Origin: Simonsiella sp051414845
GTDB lineage: Bacteria; Pseudomonadota; Gammaproteobacteria; Burkholderiales; Neisseriaceae
Direction: 5' to 3'
DNA: 64,000 nt
NCBI GenBank assembly: GCA_051414845.1
Contig: CP183313.1
Location: 1,550,001 to 1,614,000, forward strand
Below are positions 50,871 to 60,068 of the stretch, piece by piece. A program made the translations under genes and the position numbers. Every line of letters begins with the position of its first letter. The stretch's first letter is position 1. The notes beneath the pieces are model-generated. The model did no database searches and was not told the origin of the DNA. It was given only the letters and a program-made list of their open reading frames with translations.

Positions 50871-51194
50871 TTAGGCAGGCTTACCCATAATATGGATATG
50901 CAAGTGGAACACTTCTTGTCCACCACCTTTTCCCGTGTTGATTTGCGTTTTAAATCCGTTATTTAAACCCGCTTCTTGCGCAATTTTGGGCACATTCATC
51001 ATCATGCGACCAAGCAGCGATTCATGTTCCGCTTGTGCATGTGCCAACGAGTCAAAATGCACTTTAGGAATCAGCAATAAATGCACAGGCGCGGCTGGAT
51101 TGATGTCTTTGAAACACAGCATTTCGTCGTCTTCATAGACCACGCTGGCGGGAATTTGTTTATCCACGATTTTGCAGAAAATACAGTCGGTCAT
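50871..51194 (-). CDS. hinT: HIT-family nucleotide hydrolase (HinT)
   Basis: Purine nucleoside phosphoramidase of 107 aa. The N-terminus DCIFCKIVDKQIPASVVYED and the catalytic triad motif VFHLHIHIMGKP at the end are intact. ATG 51194 is used; the longer frame includes an uptake sequence only. The order hisE-hinT-tatABC is common to Neisseriaceae. Confidence 0.95.
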   Translation of the reverse strand: MTDCIFCKIVDKQIPASVVYEDDEMLCFKDINPAAPVHLLLIPKVHFDSLAHAQAEHESLLGRMMMNVPKIAQEAGLNNGFKTQINTGKGGGQEVFHLHIHIMGKPA

Positions 51195-51413
51195 AATGTG
51201 TCCTTGTTTTTCAGGCTGCCTGAAAACGGAGAGGCTAAAATTTGCCATACGCATTCGATACAGTTGCTGCCTGAAAGATTCATGAATGGCGCATTTTAAT
51301 AGAAAACACAGCTTTTGCGGAATTTTTAACGCTTTTTCTTGGCGGTTTGATGTGTGTCAGAAAGTTTTCAGGCTGCCTGAAAAGTTTGTTAGGGTTCGCA
51401 GGCTTACCTCAAC

Positions 51414-51728
51414 CTACTCTCGCGCCGCTTTCTCTGCAATCCCCGACAAGCCTTGTCGGCGCGCCAATTCGTTTAACACATCTTCCGCACGCAAGCCATG
51501 GTGCGTGAGCAAAATCATGCTGTGAAACCACAAATCAGCAATTTCATAAACCAAATGTTGCGTGTCGCCATCTTTAGACGCCATCAACACTTCACCTGCT
51601 TCTTCAATCACTTTTTTTAAAATTTTGTCCTGTCCTTTGTGCAATAGTTGCGCCGTATAAGACTCATCAGGACTGGATTGGCGACGCGCTTCCAGCGTGT
51701 TTTGGATTTCGCTTAAAATCTCGGACAT
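51414..51728 (-). CDS. hisE: phosphoribosyl-ATP pyrophosphatase
   Basis: Second step of histidine synthesis. The 104-aa all-alpha MazG-like protein shows KGQDKILKKVIEEAGEVLMA with the metal-binding EExxE-type residues and YEIADLWFHSMILLTHHGL. It starts at ATG 51728 after a GGAG site. hisI is not adjacent within the window. It is divergent from brnQ. Confidence 0.95.
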   Translation of the reverse strand: MSEILSEIQNTLEARRQSSPDESYTAQLLHKGQDKILKKVIEEAGEVLMASKDGDTQHLVYEIADLWFHSMILLTHHGLRAEDVLNELARRQGLSGIAEKAARE

Positions 51729-52000
51729 GGCTCGCTCCTTAACAAAAGTTAGGATTTTATTACAAAAAACTTTTTTTTGCTAAGAAACTCTGTTATATTT
51801 TGCCATTCATACAAGGGTTTGCTACCAAAAGTATGTAAATTCTTGCCCCCAATACCCACAAGGTATTTATTTTTTTATTTTCAGTCAGCCTGAAAATAGC
51901 GTGAATTTATTTCACAAAGCAATCTTATTTTAATTTTTATAGAATTTGTGCAGCAAAACACAATTCGTTTTGGCTGCTATTTTATTTTGGAAGTTCGTTT

Positions 52001-53353
52001 ATGAGTAACAATACTAAATCGGCGTTTATCGCCACAGGCTTGATGTTGTTCGCACTGTTTTTTGGTGCGGGCAACTTGATTTTTCCTGCGGGCATGGGGC
52101 AACAAGCAGGGACAAACGTTTGGCAAACTATGATGGGTTTTTTAATTACGGGCGCAGGTATGCCGCTTTTGGGCGTGATTGCCGTTGCCTATTCCAACTC
52201 GCGCGACTTGCAACAATTGGCTTCGCGCGTTAGCCCTTGGTACGGCATTGCCTTTACCGTTGCCTTATATTTAGCCATCGGCCCCTTGTTTGCCACGCCG
52301 CGTACCGCCACCGTTTCCTATGAAATCGGCGTCGTGCCATTCTTGGGCGAAAACGTGGACGCAAATGTAAAAGATTGGGGCTTACGCATTTTTTGTGTTT
52401 TCTTCTTTGCTGTTTCCTACTGGCTATCGGTAACACCAAGCAAACTGGTTGACCGCATTGGCAAAATCTTAACGCCTGTATTGTTGCTCACCATTGCTAT
52501 TTTGGTACTCACCGCCGCTGCCAAACCTATGGGTGCGCCACAAGCGCCTATCGAAGCTTATCAAACAGGCGCGCTAGCAAAAGGCATGATTGAGGGTTAT
52601 GGTACCATGGACGCGCTCGCTTCACTTGTGTTTGCCATCATCGTGATTGAAGCCATTCGTCGCATGGGCGTGACCGAACCCAAACAATTATTGAGCTTAA
52701 CCACGCGTGCAGGCATTGTTGCGGCCAGCTGCTTGGCATTGGTGTACGTGTTCATCGCCTACATGGGCGCCACTAGTGTCGCAGGCATCGGTATGCAAGA
52801 CAGCGGTGCAGCCGTATTGTCCAAAAGCGCGGGACATTATTTCGGCAGCGGTGGCAAAGCTTTGCTTGCCGTGATTGTATTCTTGGCTTGTTTGTCTACT
52901 GCCGTTGGCTTGATTACATCGTGCGCAGAATACTTTAACCGCTTGATTCCAAGCCGTTTAAATTACCAAAAATGGGTAGTCGTGTTCACATTGGCATCAT
53001 TTATTTTTGCCAACTTTGGCTTGAGCGCAATTATTAAATTTTCTGTGCCTGTATTGATGTTACTTTATCCTTTAACAGTAGCCATCATCGCTTTGGCGTT
53101 TTTGCACAACTTCTTCGGCGGCAAACGCATTGTGTACTTGTGTACCATTATCGGCACATTACCTATTGCCATCATGGACGGCTGGAAAACCGCTCATAGC
53201 ATGCTCGGTGGCTCAGAAGATAGTTTGGTCATGAACTTAGACAAAACCTTAAAAGCCGTTTTGCCCTTGTATTCATCGGGTTTAGGCTGGATTCTGTTGG
53301 CGGTAGCAGGCTTTGTAATTGGTTTGATTTTGAGCAAAACCAGTAAAGCATAA
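52001..53353 (+). CDS. brnQ: branched-chain amino acid transporter BrnQ
   Basis: Inner-membrane importer of leucine, isoleucine and valine, driven by a sodium or proton gradient. The 450-aa protein has 12 predicted helices. Family stretches include LFFGAGNLIFPAGMGQQAG, GIAFTVALYLAIGPLFATPRTATVSYE and LACLSTAVGLITSCAEYF. It is monocistronic. A 270-bp AT-rich gap precedes it with a degenerate uptake sequence near 51885. Confidence 0.94.
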   Translation: MSNNTKSAFIATGLMLFALFFGAGNLIFPAGMGQQAGTNVWQTMMGFLITGAGMPLLGVIAVAYSNSRDLQQLASRVSPWYGIAFTVALYLAIGPLFATPRTATVSYEIGVVPFLGENVDANVKDWGLRIFCVFFFAVSYWLSVTPSKLVDRIGKILTPVLLLTIAILVLTAAAKPMGAPQAPIEAYQTGALAKGMIEGYGTMDALASLVFAIIVIEAIRRMGVTEPKQLLSLTTRAGIVAASCLALVYVFIAYMGATSVAGIGMQDSGAAVLSKSAGHYFGSGGKALLAVIVFLACLSTAVGLITSCAEYFNRLIPSRLNYQKWVVVFTLASFIFANFGLSAIIKFSVPVLMLLYPLTVAIIALAFLHNFFGGKRIVYLCTIIGTLPIAIMDGWKTAHSMLGGSEDSLVMNLDKTLKAVLPLYSSGLGWILLAVAGFVIGLILSKTSKA

Positions 53354-53386
53354 GTTCAATAAATGTTAAATATAAAAGGCTGCCTG

Positions 53387-53435
53387 AAATGTAGAGAAAA
53401 TATCGGATTAAAAATCCGATATTTTCTCTACATTT
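53387..53435. terminator. perfect 22-bp hairpin between brnQ and the FAD oxidase
   Basis: The left arm starts AAATGTAGAGAAAATATCGG and the right arm is its exact inverse, with a 5-base TAAAA loop. T-rich and A-rich flanks make it a good bidirectional terminator for two convergent genes. The sequence GTAGAGAAAATATCGG is unlike the uptake sequence. Confidence 0.75.
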
Positions 53436-53465
53436 ATTTTTTGCAAACTTCAGCCTAAAAACCGC

Positions 53466-54842
53466 TTATTCATGCGGCAACAACTTCCCCCGATTAAACA
53501 AATCCAGCGGGTCAAGCTCGCGTTTAATTGCGCGCATTAAACACGACTCCGCTTCGCTGCGCACGCTTGGCAGCCAATGATTTTTCAGGCAGCCTATGCC
53601 GTGTTCTGCTGCAATGGTGCCGTTTTGCGCCAAAACATGTTGATACACTATTGTGTTAATTGCATCTTCTTGTTCATAAGCCGATTTATCTAATTGCGGC
53701 AAAAACGTGTTGTAATGCAGCGAACCGTCGCCTAAATGCCCAAATACCACAATCTTCATTGCAGGATAAGCTGCCAACAAATCACGCTCACAAGCGGCGA
53801 TGAAGGCAGCAACGCGCCCAATGGGCATGGCGATGTCGTGTTTAATGCTGACACCTAAATCGCGTTGCGCCGCGGAAATATGTTCACGCAAACGCCATAA
53901 ATCGTTGCGCTCTTGTTCGGATTGAGCCAAAACTGCGTTGTTAAAACCATTGGCAAACAAAAATTCTGCCAACACTTCGTCCAAATCATCGCGCGGTAAA
54001 CTGTCGTTTAATTCAATCAACACATGCCAAGGGGCGGTAACGGGTTCAGGCAGCTTGGAAAATGGCGCAGAAAGCGACAAGGCAAAAGCGCTAATCAATT
54101 CAAAACTGCACAATCTTTCTGCGAATTGCCCTTGAATTTGGGTCAGCAAATCCACCGCACTCTCAATGGAATCCACGCCCACCCAAGCGGTCGCCACGCT
54201 TTGCGGCTGGGCAAACAATTTCAGCGTTGCACCCGTAATAATCCCCAGCGTGCCTTCGCTGCCGATGAATAAGTGGCGCAAGTCGTAACCTGTTGTATTT
54301 TTGTGTAAAGGCGACAAATGCGATACCAGCGAACCATCAGGTAATACGACTTCCAGCCCCAGCACCAAATCGCGCATCGCACCATAGCGCAACACGTTCA
54401 AACCACCTGCGTTGCAGGCAATATTGCCACCGATTTGACAACTGCCTTCGCTGGCTAGGCTCAATGGAAACAATCGCCCTGCTTCGCTTGCAGCGTTTTG
54501 CACGCTTTGCAACACGCAACCTGCATCCACTGTTATTGCGTTGTCCGCCAGATCTAGGCTGCGAATGCGGTTGAGTTTGCTTAAATTGAGTAACACACCT
54601 GATGTGGCAAACGAGCCGCCAACCAAGCCTGTATTACCACCTTGTGGCGTAATGTGTATTTGATTTTGATGACAAAAACGCACAATATTCTGCACCGCCT
54701 GCACGCTTTTTGGCTGCACAACGACCACGTTTTTGCTTAAATAACGCTTGCGCTGGTCAAGCAAAAAGCCCGCAATGTCGTCAGGCAATTCATTGGGCGA
54801 TAAAAACTGCGCGAGTTGCGCGCGCAAAGTCGTAACATTCAT
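53466..54842 (-). CDS. FAD-binding oxidase/dehydrogenase (GlcD/D-2-hydroxyacid type)
   Basis: A 458-aa flavoprotein of the vanillyl-alcohol oxidase family. The FAD domain shows ITPQGGNTGLVGGSFA, GSCQIGGNIACNAGGLNVLRYG and IGSEGTLGIITGATLKL. The C-terminal cap has VVFGHLGDGSLHYN and GTIAAEHGIGCLKNHWL. Substrates in this family are D-lactate, D-2-hydroxyglutarate or glycolate; the sequence alone does not decide. No glcE or glcF is beside it, so glycolate oxidase is less likely. Confidence 0.85.
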   Translation of the reverse strand: MNVTTLRAQLAQFLSPNELPDDIAGFLLDQRKRYLSKNVVVVQPKSVQAVQNIVRFCHQNQIHITPQGGNTGLVGGSFATSGVLLNLSKLNRIRSLDLADNAITVDAGCVLQSVQNAASEAGRLFPLSLASEGSCQIGGNIACNAGGLNVLRYGAMRDLVLGLEVVLPDGSLVSHLSPLHKNTTGYDLRHLFIGSEGTLGIITGATLKLFAQPQSVATAWVGVDSIESAVDLLTQIQGQFAERLCSFELISAFALSLSAPFSKLPEPVTAPWHVLIELNDSLPRDDLDEVLAEFLFANGFNNAVLAQSEQERNDLWRLREHISAAQRDLGVSIKHDIAMPIGRVAAFIAACERDLLAAYPAMKIVVFGHLGDGSLHYNTFLPQLDKSAYEQEDAINTIVYQHVLAQNGTIAAEHGIGCLKNHWLPSVRSEAESCLMRAIKRELDPLDLFNRGKLLPHE

Positions 54843-54877
54843 ATTCAGGCTGCCTGAAAAAAGTATACTTATAGAAT

Positions 54878-54912
54878 AGATAGGCTGCCTGAAACTTTTC
54901 AGGCAGCCTATA
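54878..54912 (-). terminator. terminator after the roadblock gene
   Basis: ATAGGCTGCCTGAAA and TTTCAGGCAGCCTAT form a 15-bp stem from two opposed uptake sequences. A second hairpin, AAAGCCC and GGGCTTT, lies at 54919-54943 closer to the gene. Confidence 0.7.
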
Positions 54913-54954
54913 TGGGAGAAAGCCCACTATTTTAGCGGGCTTTCTATGGTTTTA

Positions 54955-55314
54955 TTATTCAACCAAACTCTCCGCATGAAATAAAGAACGGCGGATAATG
55001 GATAAATTGGCCTCTGGGCGCTTAGCAACCATGTAAATAAATAGACCCTCTTTTTTGGTGCAAGGACAAATTAGGTGATATTGCGTTTGCAAGTTTACTT
55101 GAATATCATGAATCGTATCGCCAAAATCTAAACGATGCATGACTTTCATTTTTGCACGCACAACATTAACATTACCCGCTGAAGCAATTTCCAAATCGAA
55201 ATTGGGGTCAAGACTCTTAGAAGCCAGCATCATGCCACTACTGTAATCAACAATCGCCGCTGCTGACACTCCTTTTACACGTACAAGTGCCTCAACAATC
55301 TCACCTAAGGTCAT
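54955..55314 (-). CDS. roadblock/LC7-domain protein
   Basis: A 119-aa protein with the roadblock fold: the helix LGEIVEALVRVKGVSAAAIVD, the strand YSSGMMLASKSLD and the second half LICPCTKKEGLFIYMVAKRP. Bacterial roadblock proteins, such as MglB, regulate small Ras-like GTPases in cell polarity and motility. No MglA-type GTPase is in the window, so the partner is unknown. An A/T-rich upstream stretch with TATTATA-type boxes may be its promoter. Confidence 0.75.
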   Translation of the reverse strand: MTLGEIVEALVRVKGVSAAAIVDYSSGMMLASKSLDPNFDLEIASAGNVNVVRAKMKVMHRLDFGDTIHDIQVNLQTQYHLICPCTKKEGLFIYMVAKRPEANLSIIRRSLFHAESLVE

Positions 55315-55484
55315 AAATTTTCTTTCTTCTTGTTAAAGACAAGTCATGGTCGTCTATAATATACATATAATATCTCGTTATTTTCGCTGAAATTTCTTCT
55401 TTTGAAAATAGCAAAAGTTTAAATTATTTAACGGAACATAATTATTATTGATTTTGCACAAATTATCAGCAAACTTTTGTTGCA

Positions 55485-56306
55485 TTATTGCCAATTAATC
55501 CAGCCTAAACCGTTGGTTAATAATATCACACCGCCAAAAATAATTCGATAATAAGCAAAGGGAACATAATTTTTAGTTGCCACAAATTTAAGCAATGCAC
55601 GCACCGCCAGTAAGCCTGCGCCAAAAGCGGCAATAAAACCAACCGCAATTAAGCCAACATCTTGCCAAGTGAACAAATCACGATGCTTGTAGATATCATA
55701 ACTGGTTGCCGCCATCATCATGGGTACAGCCAAAAAAAACGAAAATTCAGTTGCCACTTTGCGCTCTAAACCCCATAACATGCCACCCATAATGGTGCTG
55801 CCTGAACGCGAAGTACCAGGAATTAAGGCAAATACTTGCGCCACACCGACCATCAACGCATCTTTAGGCTGCATATCATCAACATTAACCACTTTGGGCT
55901 GAATCCGAGTGGCGCGCTTTTCAACCCACAAAATGATGAAACCACCGATAACCAAAGCACAAGCGACGCTAATTGGATTAAACAATACGGCTTTAATCTG
56001 TTTGCTAAACAATAAGCCCATCGCTGCCGCGGGAATAAATGCAATCGCTAAATTCAAGACAAAACGGTTTACTGACCTATCTTTGCTCAGATGGGTAATT
56101 ACATGTGTAAAACGCTGACGGTATTCCACCACAACGGCAAGCACTGCGCCTAATTGAATGGCGATTTCAAAGACTTTGCCTGTACTATGAAAATTTAATA
56201 ATGAGCCAAAAACAATCAAATGCCCAGTGCTGGAAATGGGCAGAAATTCGGTTAAACCTTCAATAATGCCCAAAATTAGGGCTTTTAACATCATGAAAAT
56301 ATCCAT
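55485..56306 (-). CDS. uppP: undecaprenyl-diphosphatase
   Basis: Recycles undecaprenyl diphosphate to the monophosphate carrier for peptidoglycan synthesis and can give bacitracin tolerance. The 273-aa, eight-helix protein has both signatures: GLTEFLPISSTGHLIV and IPGTSRSGSTIMGG. It stands between dsbA and the roadblock gene on the same strand. Confidence 0.95.
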   Translation of the reverse strand: MDIFMMLKALILGIIEGLTEFLPISSTGHLIVFGSLLNFHSTGKVFEIAIQLGAVLAVVVEYRQRFTHVITHLSKDRSVNRFVLNLAIAFIPAAAMGLLFSKQIKAVLFNPISVACALVIGGFIILWVEKRATRIQPKVVNVDDMQPKDALMVGVAQVFALIPGTSRSGSTIMGGMLWGLERKVATEFSFFLAVPMMMAATSYDIYKHRDLFTWQDVGLIAVGFIAAFGAGLLAVRALLKFVATKNYVPFAYYRIIFGGVILLTNGLGWINWQ

Positions 56307-56370
56307 AATCGCTCTTTTAGTTTTTTCAGGCAGCCTAAATTAAATCAGTAATATCTTGAATCAATCAAAA

Positions 56371-56408
56371 CGCTTTCAGGCAGCCTGAGAATAGGCTGCC
56401 TGAAAGCG
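56371..56408 (-). terminator. terminator after dsbA
   Basis: CGCTTTCAGGCAGCCT and AGGCTGCCTGAAAGCG form a perfect 16-bp stem with a 6-base loop, just beyond the dsbA stop at 56418. Confidence 0.8.
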
Positions 56409-56417
56409 CAACTTCCA

Positions 56418-57131
56418 TTATTTATTGGCCTGTTTAATCAAGCTAAAACCTTTGCTGCTCACCGGTTTTGCCGCCGCTTTAGGGGCCGGTGCTTTCATAC
56501 CGCGCTCTTCGCGTACTTTTTGCACCAATTCATCGATGGTTTTCATGCCTGCTTCAAAACCATTTTTGAATTCCACTTTATATTTACCGCCTACAAATAC
56601 TGTTGGCGTGCCTTCAATATTGTATTCAGCTGTCCAATCTGCCATTTGTTTAGCTTGAGTTTGCGCACTAAAACCATTAAACGCTTCCATCAATTTTTTG
56701 CCATCAAACGCAGTTTGCGAATTAGCCCATTGGTTTAAAATTTCCGCATCGCCCAAATTAATACGGTTTTTCACCACAGCATCAAAAATCTCTGGGTTGG
56801 CTTGATATTTCAAACCTGATTGATTTACTGCCGCAGTTAAGCGTGCAAAACCAACGTCACGATTCGGATCCCATACTACGTGTTCGGAGCGCAAGTATGT
56901 ATCGGCAGCAAATGTTTTGCTGTGTTTCAAAATAATCGGGTCTAAATCATAGCAATGTGGGCACCAATAAGCGAAAAATTCCAAGACTTCCACTTTGTCT
57001 TTTTCATTTTGCACTTGTTTAATCGGCATACTCACAACGGTGTAATCCACACCTTCGGTTGCTGCATTCGCTACTGCCGTTAAACCCAAGCCCAAAGCCA
57101 CTGCTATAGCCAATTTTGTCATTGTTTTCAT
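56418..57131 (-). CDS. dsbA: thiol:disulfide interchange protein DsbA
   Basis: Periplasmic oxidase that introduces disulfide bonds. The 237-aa product has a cleavable signal peptide (AVANA/ATEG), the active site CPHC in EFFAYWCPHCYDLDP, and the cis-Pro loop EGTPTVFVGGKYK. No lipobox is present, unlike some meningococcal DsbA copies, which are lipoproteins. The tail (KAPAPKAAAKPVSSKGFSL) is a long Ala/Pro/Lys-rich extension. It is 9 bases downstream of the SPOR-domain gene, so the two are co-transcribed. Confidence 0.95.
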   Translation of the reverse strand: MKTMTKLAIAVALGLGLTAVANAATEGVDYTVVSMPIKQVQNEKDKVEVLEFFAYWCPHCYDLDPIILKHSKTFAADTYLRSEHVVWDPNRDVGFARLTAAVNQSGLKYQANPEIFDAVVKNRINLGDAEILNQWANSQTAFDGKKLMEAFNGFSAQTQAKQMADWTAEYNIEGTPTVFVGGKYKVEFKNGFEAGMKTIDELVQKVREERGMKAPAPKAAAKPVSSKGFSLIKQANK

Positions 57132-57140
57132 GATGATTCC

Positions 57141-58010
57141 TTATTTGTGTGTATAAGTATTAATACCATTGTTTTGCAAAGTTTGCTTCACTTGATTGGC
57201 TTTATCGCCTTGCAACTTGCTGGTTTGCACACGATAAACCGTTTTGCCGCCTGAAGTAACAGGGACAACTTTGGTTTGCACGCCCATCAATGCCAATTTC
57301 GCACGCTGGTCTTCTGCGGCTTTCTTATTAGCATAAGCACCTGCCTGAATGCTGACAGCACCGCGCGTAGCGGTTTCTTTGGTTGCAGCCGTCGTTTTAG
57401 ATTTAGCTTTTTCTGCTGTTTGCGCCTTCGCTTGTGCTTCTTTGCGTGCGACTTCACGAGCTTTTTCAATGTTACCGCTGTCCAAAATTTGCTGCGCGGT
57501 TGGCTTCACATCTTCAACTTTAGCCACAGTTTTTTCTGCTGCTTTTGCCTTAGCCACTTCTTTGGCTTTTTCTTTAGTCACATCCATCGCCTTAGGCTGC
57601 GGTTTTACTTTAACCACAGGTGTAGCCACTTCACTACCCGCACCTTGCATTGCCATATTATCTTCAAACATCTTATTGATTTCTTTATCAGAAACTTCAG
57701 GTGCAACAGGCGTTTTTGCCGCCACAGTCGGTTGTGACGCCACAGGCGCAGTAGCGACGTTTGAAACAGAAGGCGCGCTACTGTTTTCCATTACTGTCGG
57801 CTGTGTCGTTGCCGTTGTTTGTGGTGCAGACGGCACATTATTTGGCGTTAAAATTTCAGGTTTTTGCGGCTGCGCCAATTCTGGTTGCTTAAACGCCGTT
57901 TGGCTGTTGCGGTTTAAAGTCAGCAACATCACAGTAATCGCAATCAATGCCACTGCTGAACCTGCCAAAAAGGGAATCATCCCCTTACCTTGTTGTTTTT
58001 TAAAATACAT
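57141..58010 (-). CDS. FtsN-like SPOR-domain division protein
   Basis: A 289-aa bitopic membrane protein: short cytoplasmic N-terminus (MYFKKQQGKG), one helix (MIPFLAGSAVALIAITVMLL), a long low-complexity Ala/Lys/Pro/Thr linker with charged coiled-coil-like stretches, and a C-terminal SPOR domain (VSIQAGAYANKKAAEDQRA to the end). This is the layout of FtsN, which activates septal peptidoglycan synthesis, but the essential FtsN region near the membrane is too variable to confirm by eye. It precedes dsbA; disulfides are known to matter for FtsN-class proteins in some bacteria. Confidence 0.8.
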   Translation of the reverse strand: MYFKKQQGKGMIPFLAGSAVALIAITVMLLTLNRNSQTAFKQPELAQPQKPEILTPNNVPSAPQTTATTQPTVMENSSAPSVSNVATAPVASQPTVAAKTPVAPEVSDKEINKMFEDNMAMQGAGSEVATPVVKVKPQPKAMDVTKEKAKEVAKAKAAEKTVAKVEDVKPTAQQILDSGNIEKAREVARKEAQAKAQTAEKAKSKTTAATKETATRGAVSIQAGAYANKKAAEDQRAKLALMGVQTKVVPVTSGGKTVYRVQTSKLQGDKANQVKQTLQNNGINTYTHK

Positions 58011-58092
58011 ATTTATCTCAATGTGTTTAAAATGTTACTACTTTTTCAGGCTGCCTGAAAATCAAATATTAATTCAAAAGGCTGCCTGAAAA

Positions 58093-59589
58093 CTACAAAG
58101 CCCGCCGAAATCCCACAGCGCGCAAAACATGTCCGCGATTCACGGTTTCATCGCCATTCAAATCTGCCAAAGTCCGTGCCACGCGCAAAATACGGTGAAA
58201 ACTGCGCGCGGACAGCGATAATTTTTCCAACATTTGCGCTAAAGCGTCTTTCGCCTCGGGTTCAATCTGCGCCAGCGTTTCCAAATCGCTTACACCCAAT
58301 TGCGCATTGATTTTGCCTTGCCGTGCATATTGTTTGTTTCGCGCTGCAACCACACGCTGCAACACATCCGCGCTGCTCTCGCCCACTTGTGCTTCAATCA
58401 ATTCGTTTGCCGACAAAGCAGGCACTTCAATTGTTAAATCAATTCTATCCAACAGTGGCCCTGAAATCTTTTCACGATAACGGCGCACGCTATCGGGCGT
58501 ACAACGACACGGTTTACTTGGATGTCCTAAAAAGCCACAAGGACAAGGATTCATCGCTGCAACTAATTGAAATTGAGCGGGAAAAGTAGCTTGCCTTGCC
58601 GCGCGCGAAATATGAATTTCGCCACTTTCCAGCGGCTCGCGCAACACTTCCAACACTTTTCTATCAAATTCAGGCAGCTCATCTAAAAACAGCACGCCAT
58701 GATGCGCTAAAGAAATTTCACCGGGTTTCGGCTCTGAACCGCCACCGACTAACGCTACCGAACTTGCCGAATGATGTGGCGCACGAAATGGACGCTCGGG
58801 CGACAAATTCTGCGCGTGTTGCGGTAATAAAGAACGCAATGCCCACACCGAAATCAATTCTTCATCCGTCAGCGGCGGCAAAATACTGGGCAAACGCTGC
58901 GCCAACATGGATTTTCCTGTCCCTGGTGGACCCATCATCAACAAACTGTGTCCACCAGCCGCCGCGATTTCCAACGCCAAACGCGCCGTGTGTTGTCCTT
59001 TGACATCGTGCATATCAAGCAACGATGTATTTTCAGGCTGCCTCAAAGCCACATCCGCGCTAGCCGCTTCCAAAACTGCTACGCCATTCAAATGCCCGGC
59101 CGCCTCGTTTAAACTCGTGCAACCAAATACTTGCACATCACGCATTAAGGCTGCCTGAACCGCGTTTTCCTTTGGCAAAATAAACGAACGCCCCGCTTGC
59201 GCACCTTGCCAAGCCATCGCCAACGCACCGCGCACAGGACGCAACGCGCCCGACAAAGCCAATTCGCCTGCAAATTCGTAACCCGCTAAATTTGCAGGAT
59301 TAATTTGCCCAGAAGCCGCCAAAATACCAATCGCAATCGGCAAATCAAACCGCCCCGATTCTTTGGGTAAATCCGCAGGTGCGAGATTGACCGTAATCTT
59401 GCTCATTGGAAAATCAAAACCGCTCTGCACAATCGCCGCGCGCACGCGGTCGCGACTTTCCTTGACTTCCGTATCAGGCAAACCGACGATATTAAATTGC
59501 GGCAACGCATTGGCAAGGTGCACTTCCACCTCCACCAAAGGCGCATTCATGCCGCACAAAGCACGGCTATTGACCACCGCAAAACTCAT
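58093..59589 (-). CDS. comM: ComM/YifB-family AAA helicase
   Basis: Promotes branch migration during natural transformation, as shown for ComM of Vibrio cholerae, which suits this uptake-sequence-rich genome. The 498-aa protein has the N-terminal Lon-like substrate domain (NIVGLPDTEVKESRDRVRAAI), Walker A GPPGTGKSML, Walker B VLFLDELPEF, a cysteine-rich loop MNPCPCGFLGHPSKPCRC, and the Mg-chelatase-like C-terminal domain. It follows ubiK on the same strand with 18 bases between them. Confidence 0.93.
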   Translation of the reverse strand: MSFAVVNSRALCGMNAPLVEVEVHLANALPQFNIVGLPDTEVKESRDRVRAAIVQSGFDFPMSKITVNLAPADLPKESGRFDLPIAIGILAASGQINPANLAGYEFAGELALSGALRPVRGALAMAWQGAQAGRSFILPKENAVQAALMRDVQVFGCTSLNEAAGHLNGVAVLEAASADVALRQPENTSLLDMHDVKGQHTARLALEIAAAGGHSLLMMGPPGTGKSMLAQRLPSILPPLTDEELISVWALRSLLPQHAQNLSPERPFRAPHHSASSVALVGGGSEPKPGEISLAHHGVLFLDELPEFDRKVLEVLREPLESGEIHISRAARQATFPAQFQLVAAMNPCPCGFLGHPSKPCRCTPDSVRRYREKISGPLLDRIDLTIEVPALSANELIEAQVGESSADVLQRVVAARNKQYARQGKINAQLGVSDLETLAQIEPEAKDALAQMLEKLSLSARSFHRILRVARTLADLNGDETVNRGHVLRAVGFRRAL

Positions 59590-59607
59590 CGTGTTCGCCT
59601 TTATTGT

Positions 59608-59874
59608 TTAGTTTTCGCCGCTGGTTTCGCTATCGTTCGCGCCCAATTTCGCTTCCAAAGCCGCTAATCGCTCTTCCATTTCGCTCAACTTAATACGCGT
59701 TTTCACCAAAATTTGTTGTTGCACATCAAACTCTTCACGCGTAACCAAATCCATTTTGGCAAACGCACCGCTCAACATCGCCTTCGCATTTTTCTCGACA
59801 TCTTTAGCAGGGCTATTGGCAATAGTTTCGCCCAATTTCGTGGTCAAATCTTCAAAAAGCTGCTTGGCAATCAT
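59608..59874 (-). CDS. ubiK: ubiquinone biosynthesis accessory factor UbiK
   Basis: An 88-aa BMFP-type coiled-coil protein (formerly YqiC) that helps ubiquinone synthesis under air and binds UbiJ. The N-terminus MIAKQLFEDLTTKLGETIAN is amphipathic, and the trimeric coiled-coil region REEFDVQQQILVKTRIKLSE follows. It sits just upstream of comM, an arrangement common in beta- and gammaproteobacteria. Confidence 0.88.
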   Translation of the reverse strand: MIAKQLFEDLTTKLGETIANSPAKDVEKNAKAMLSGAFAKMDLVTREEFDVQQQILVKTRIKLSEMEERLAALEAKLGANDSETSGEN

Positions 59875-59978
59875 GGCGTTTCCTTCAAATTAGCAAAATA
59901 GCGCGTATTGTAGAGTAATTCAGGCAGCCTGAAAAGCCAGAAAAATTGATTCAAACGGGAATTAACATTTTGTAAACA

Positions 59979-60036
59979 AAAAGGCTGCCTGAAAGCATTA
60001 GCTTCTGCGAAGCTAAAACATTTTCAGGCAGCCTAT
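59979..60036 (-). terminator. terminator after the purine permease gene
   Basis: AAAAAGGCTGCCTGAAA and TTTTCAGGCAGCCTATT are opposed and enclose a second small hairpin, AGCTTC and GAAGCT. The whole can fold as one nested stem-loop. Confidence 0.7.
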
Positions 60037-60068
60037 TCTTTATTTTAAAAATTTCAACAGAAGCCCAA

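Noticed and set aside
53387..53435. Perfect 22-bp inverted repeat considered as a mobile element end
   Set aside because: There is only one copy in the window and it sits exactly between convergent genes, so a terminator explains it best.
57276..58089. Plus-strand open frames opposite the FtsN-like gene, rich in Phe/Cys or Ala/Val
   Set aside because: These result from the Ala/Lys-rich linker codons on the opposite strand. There is no ribosome-binding site or known domain.
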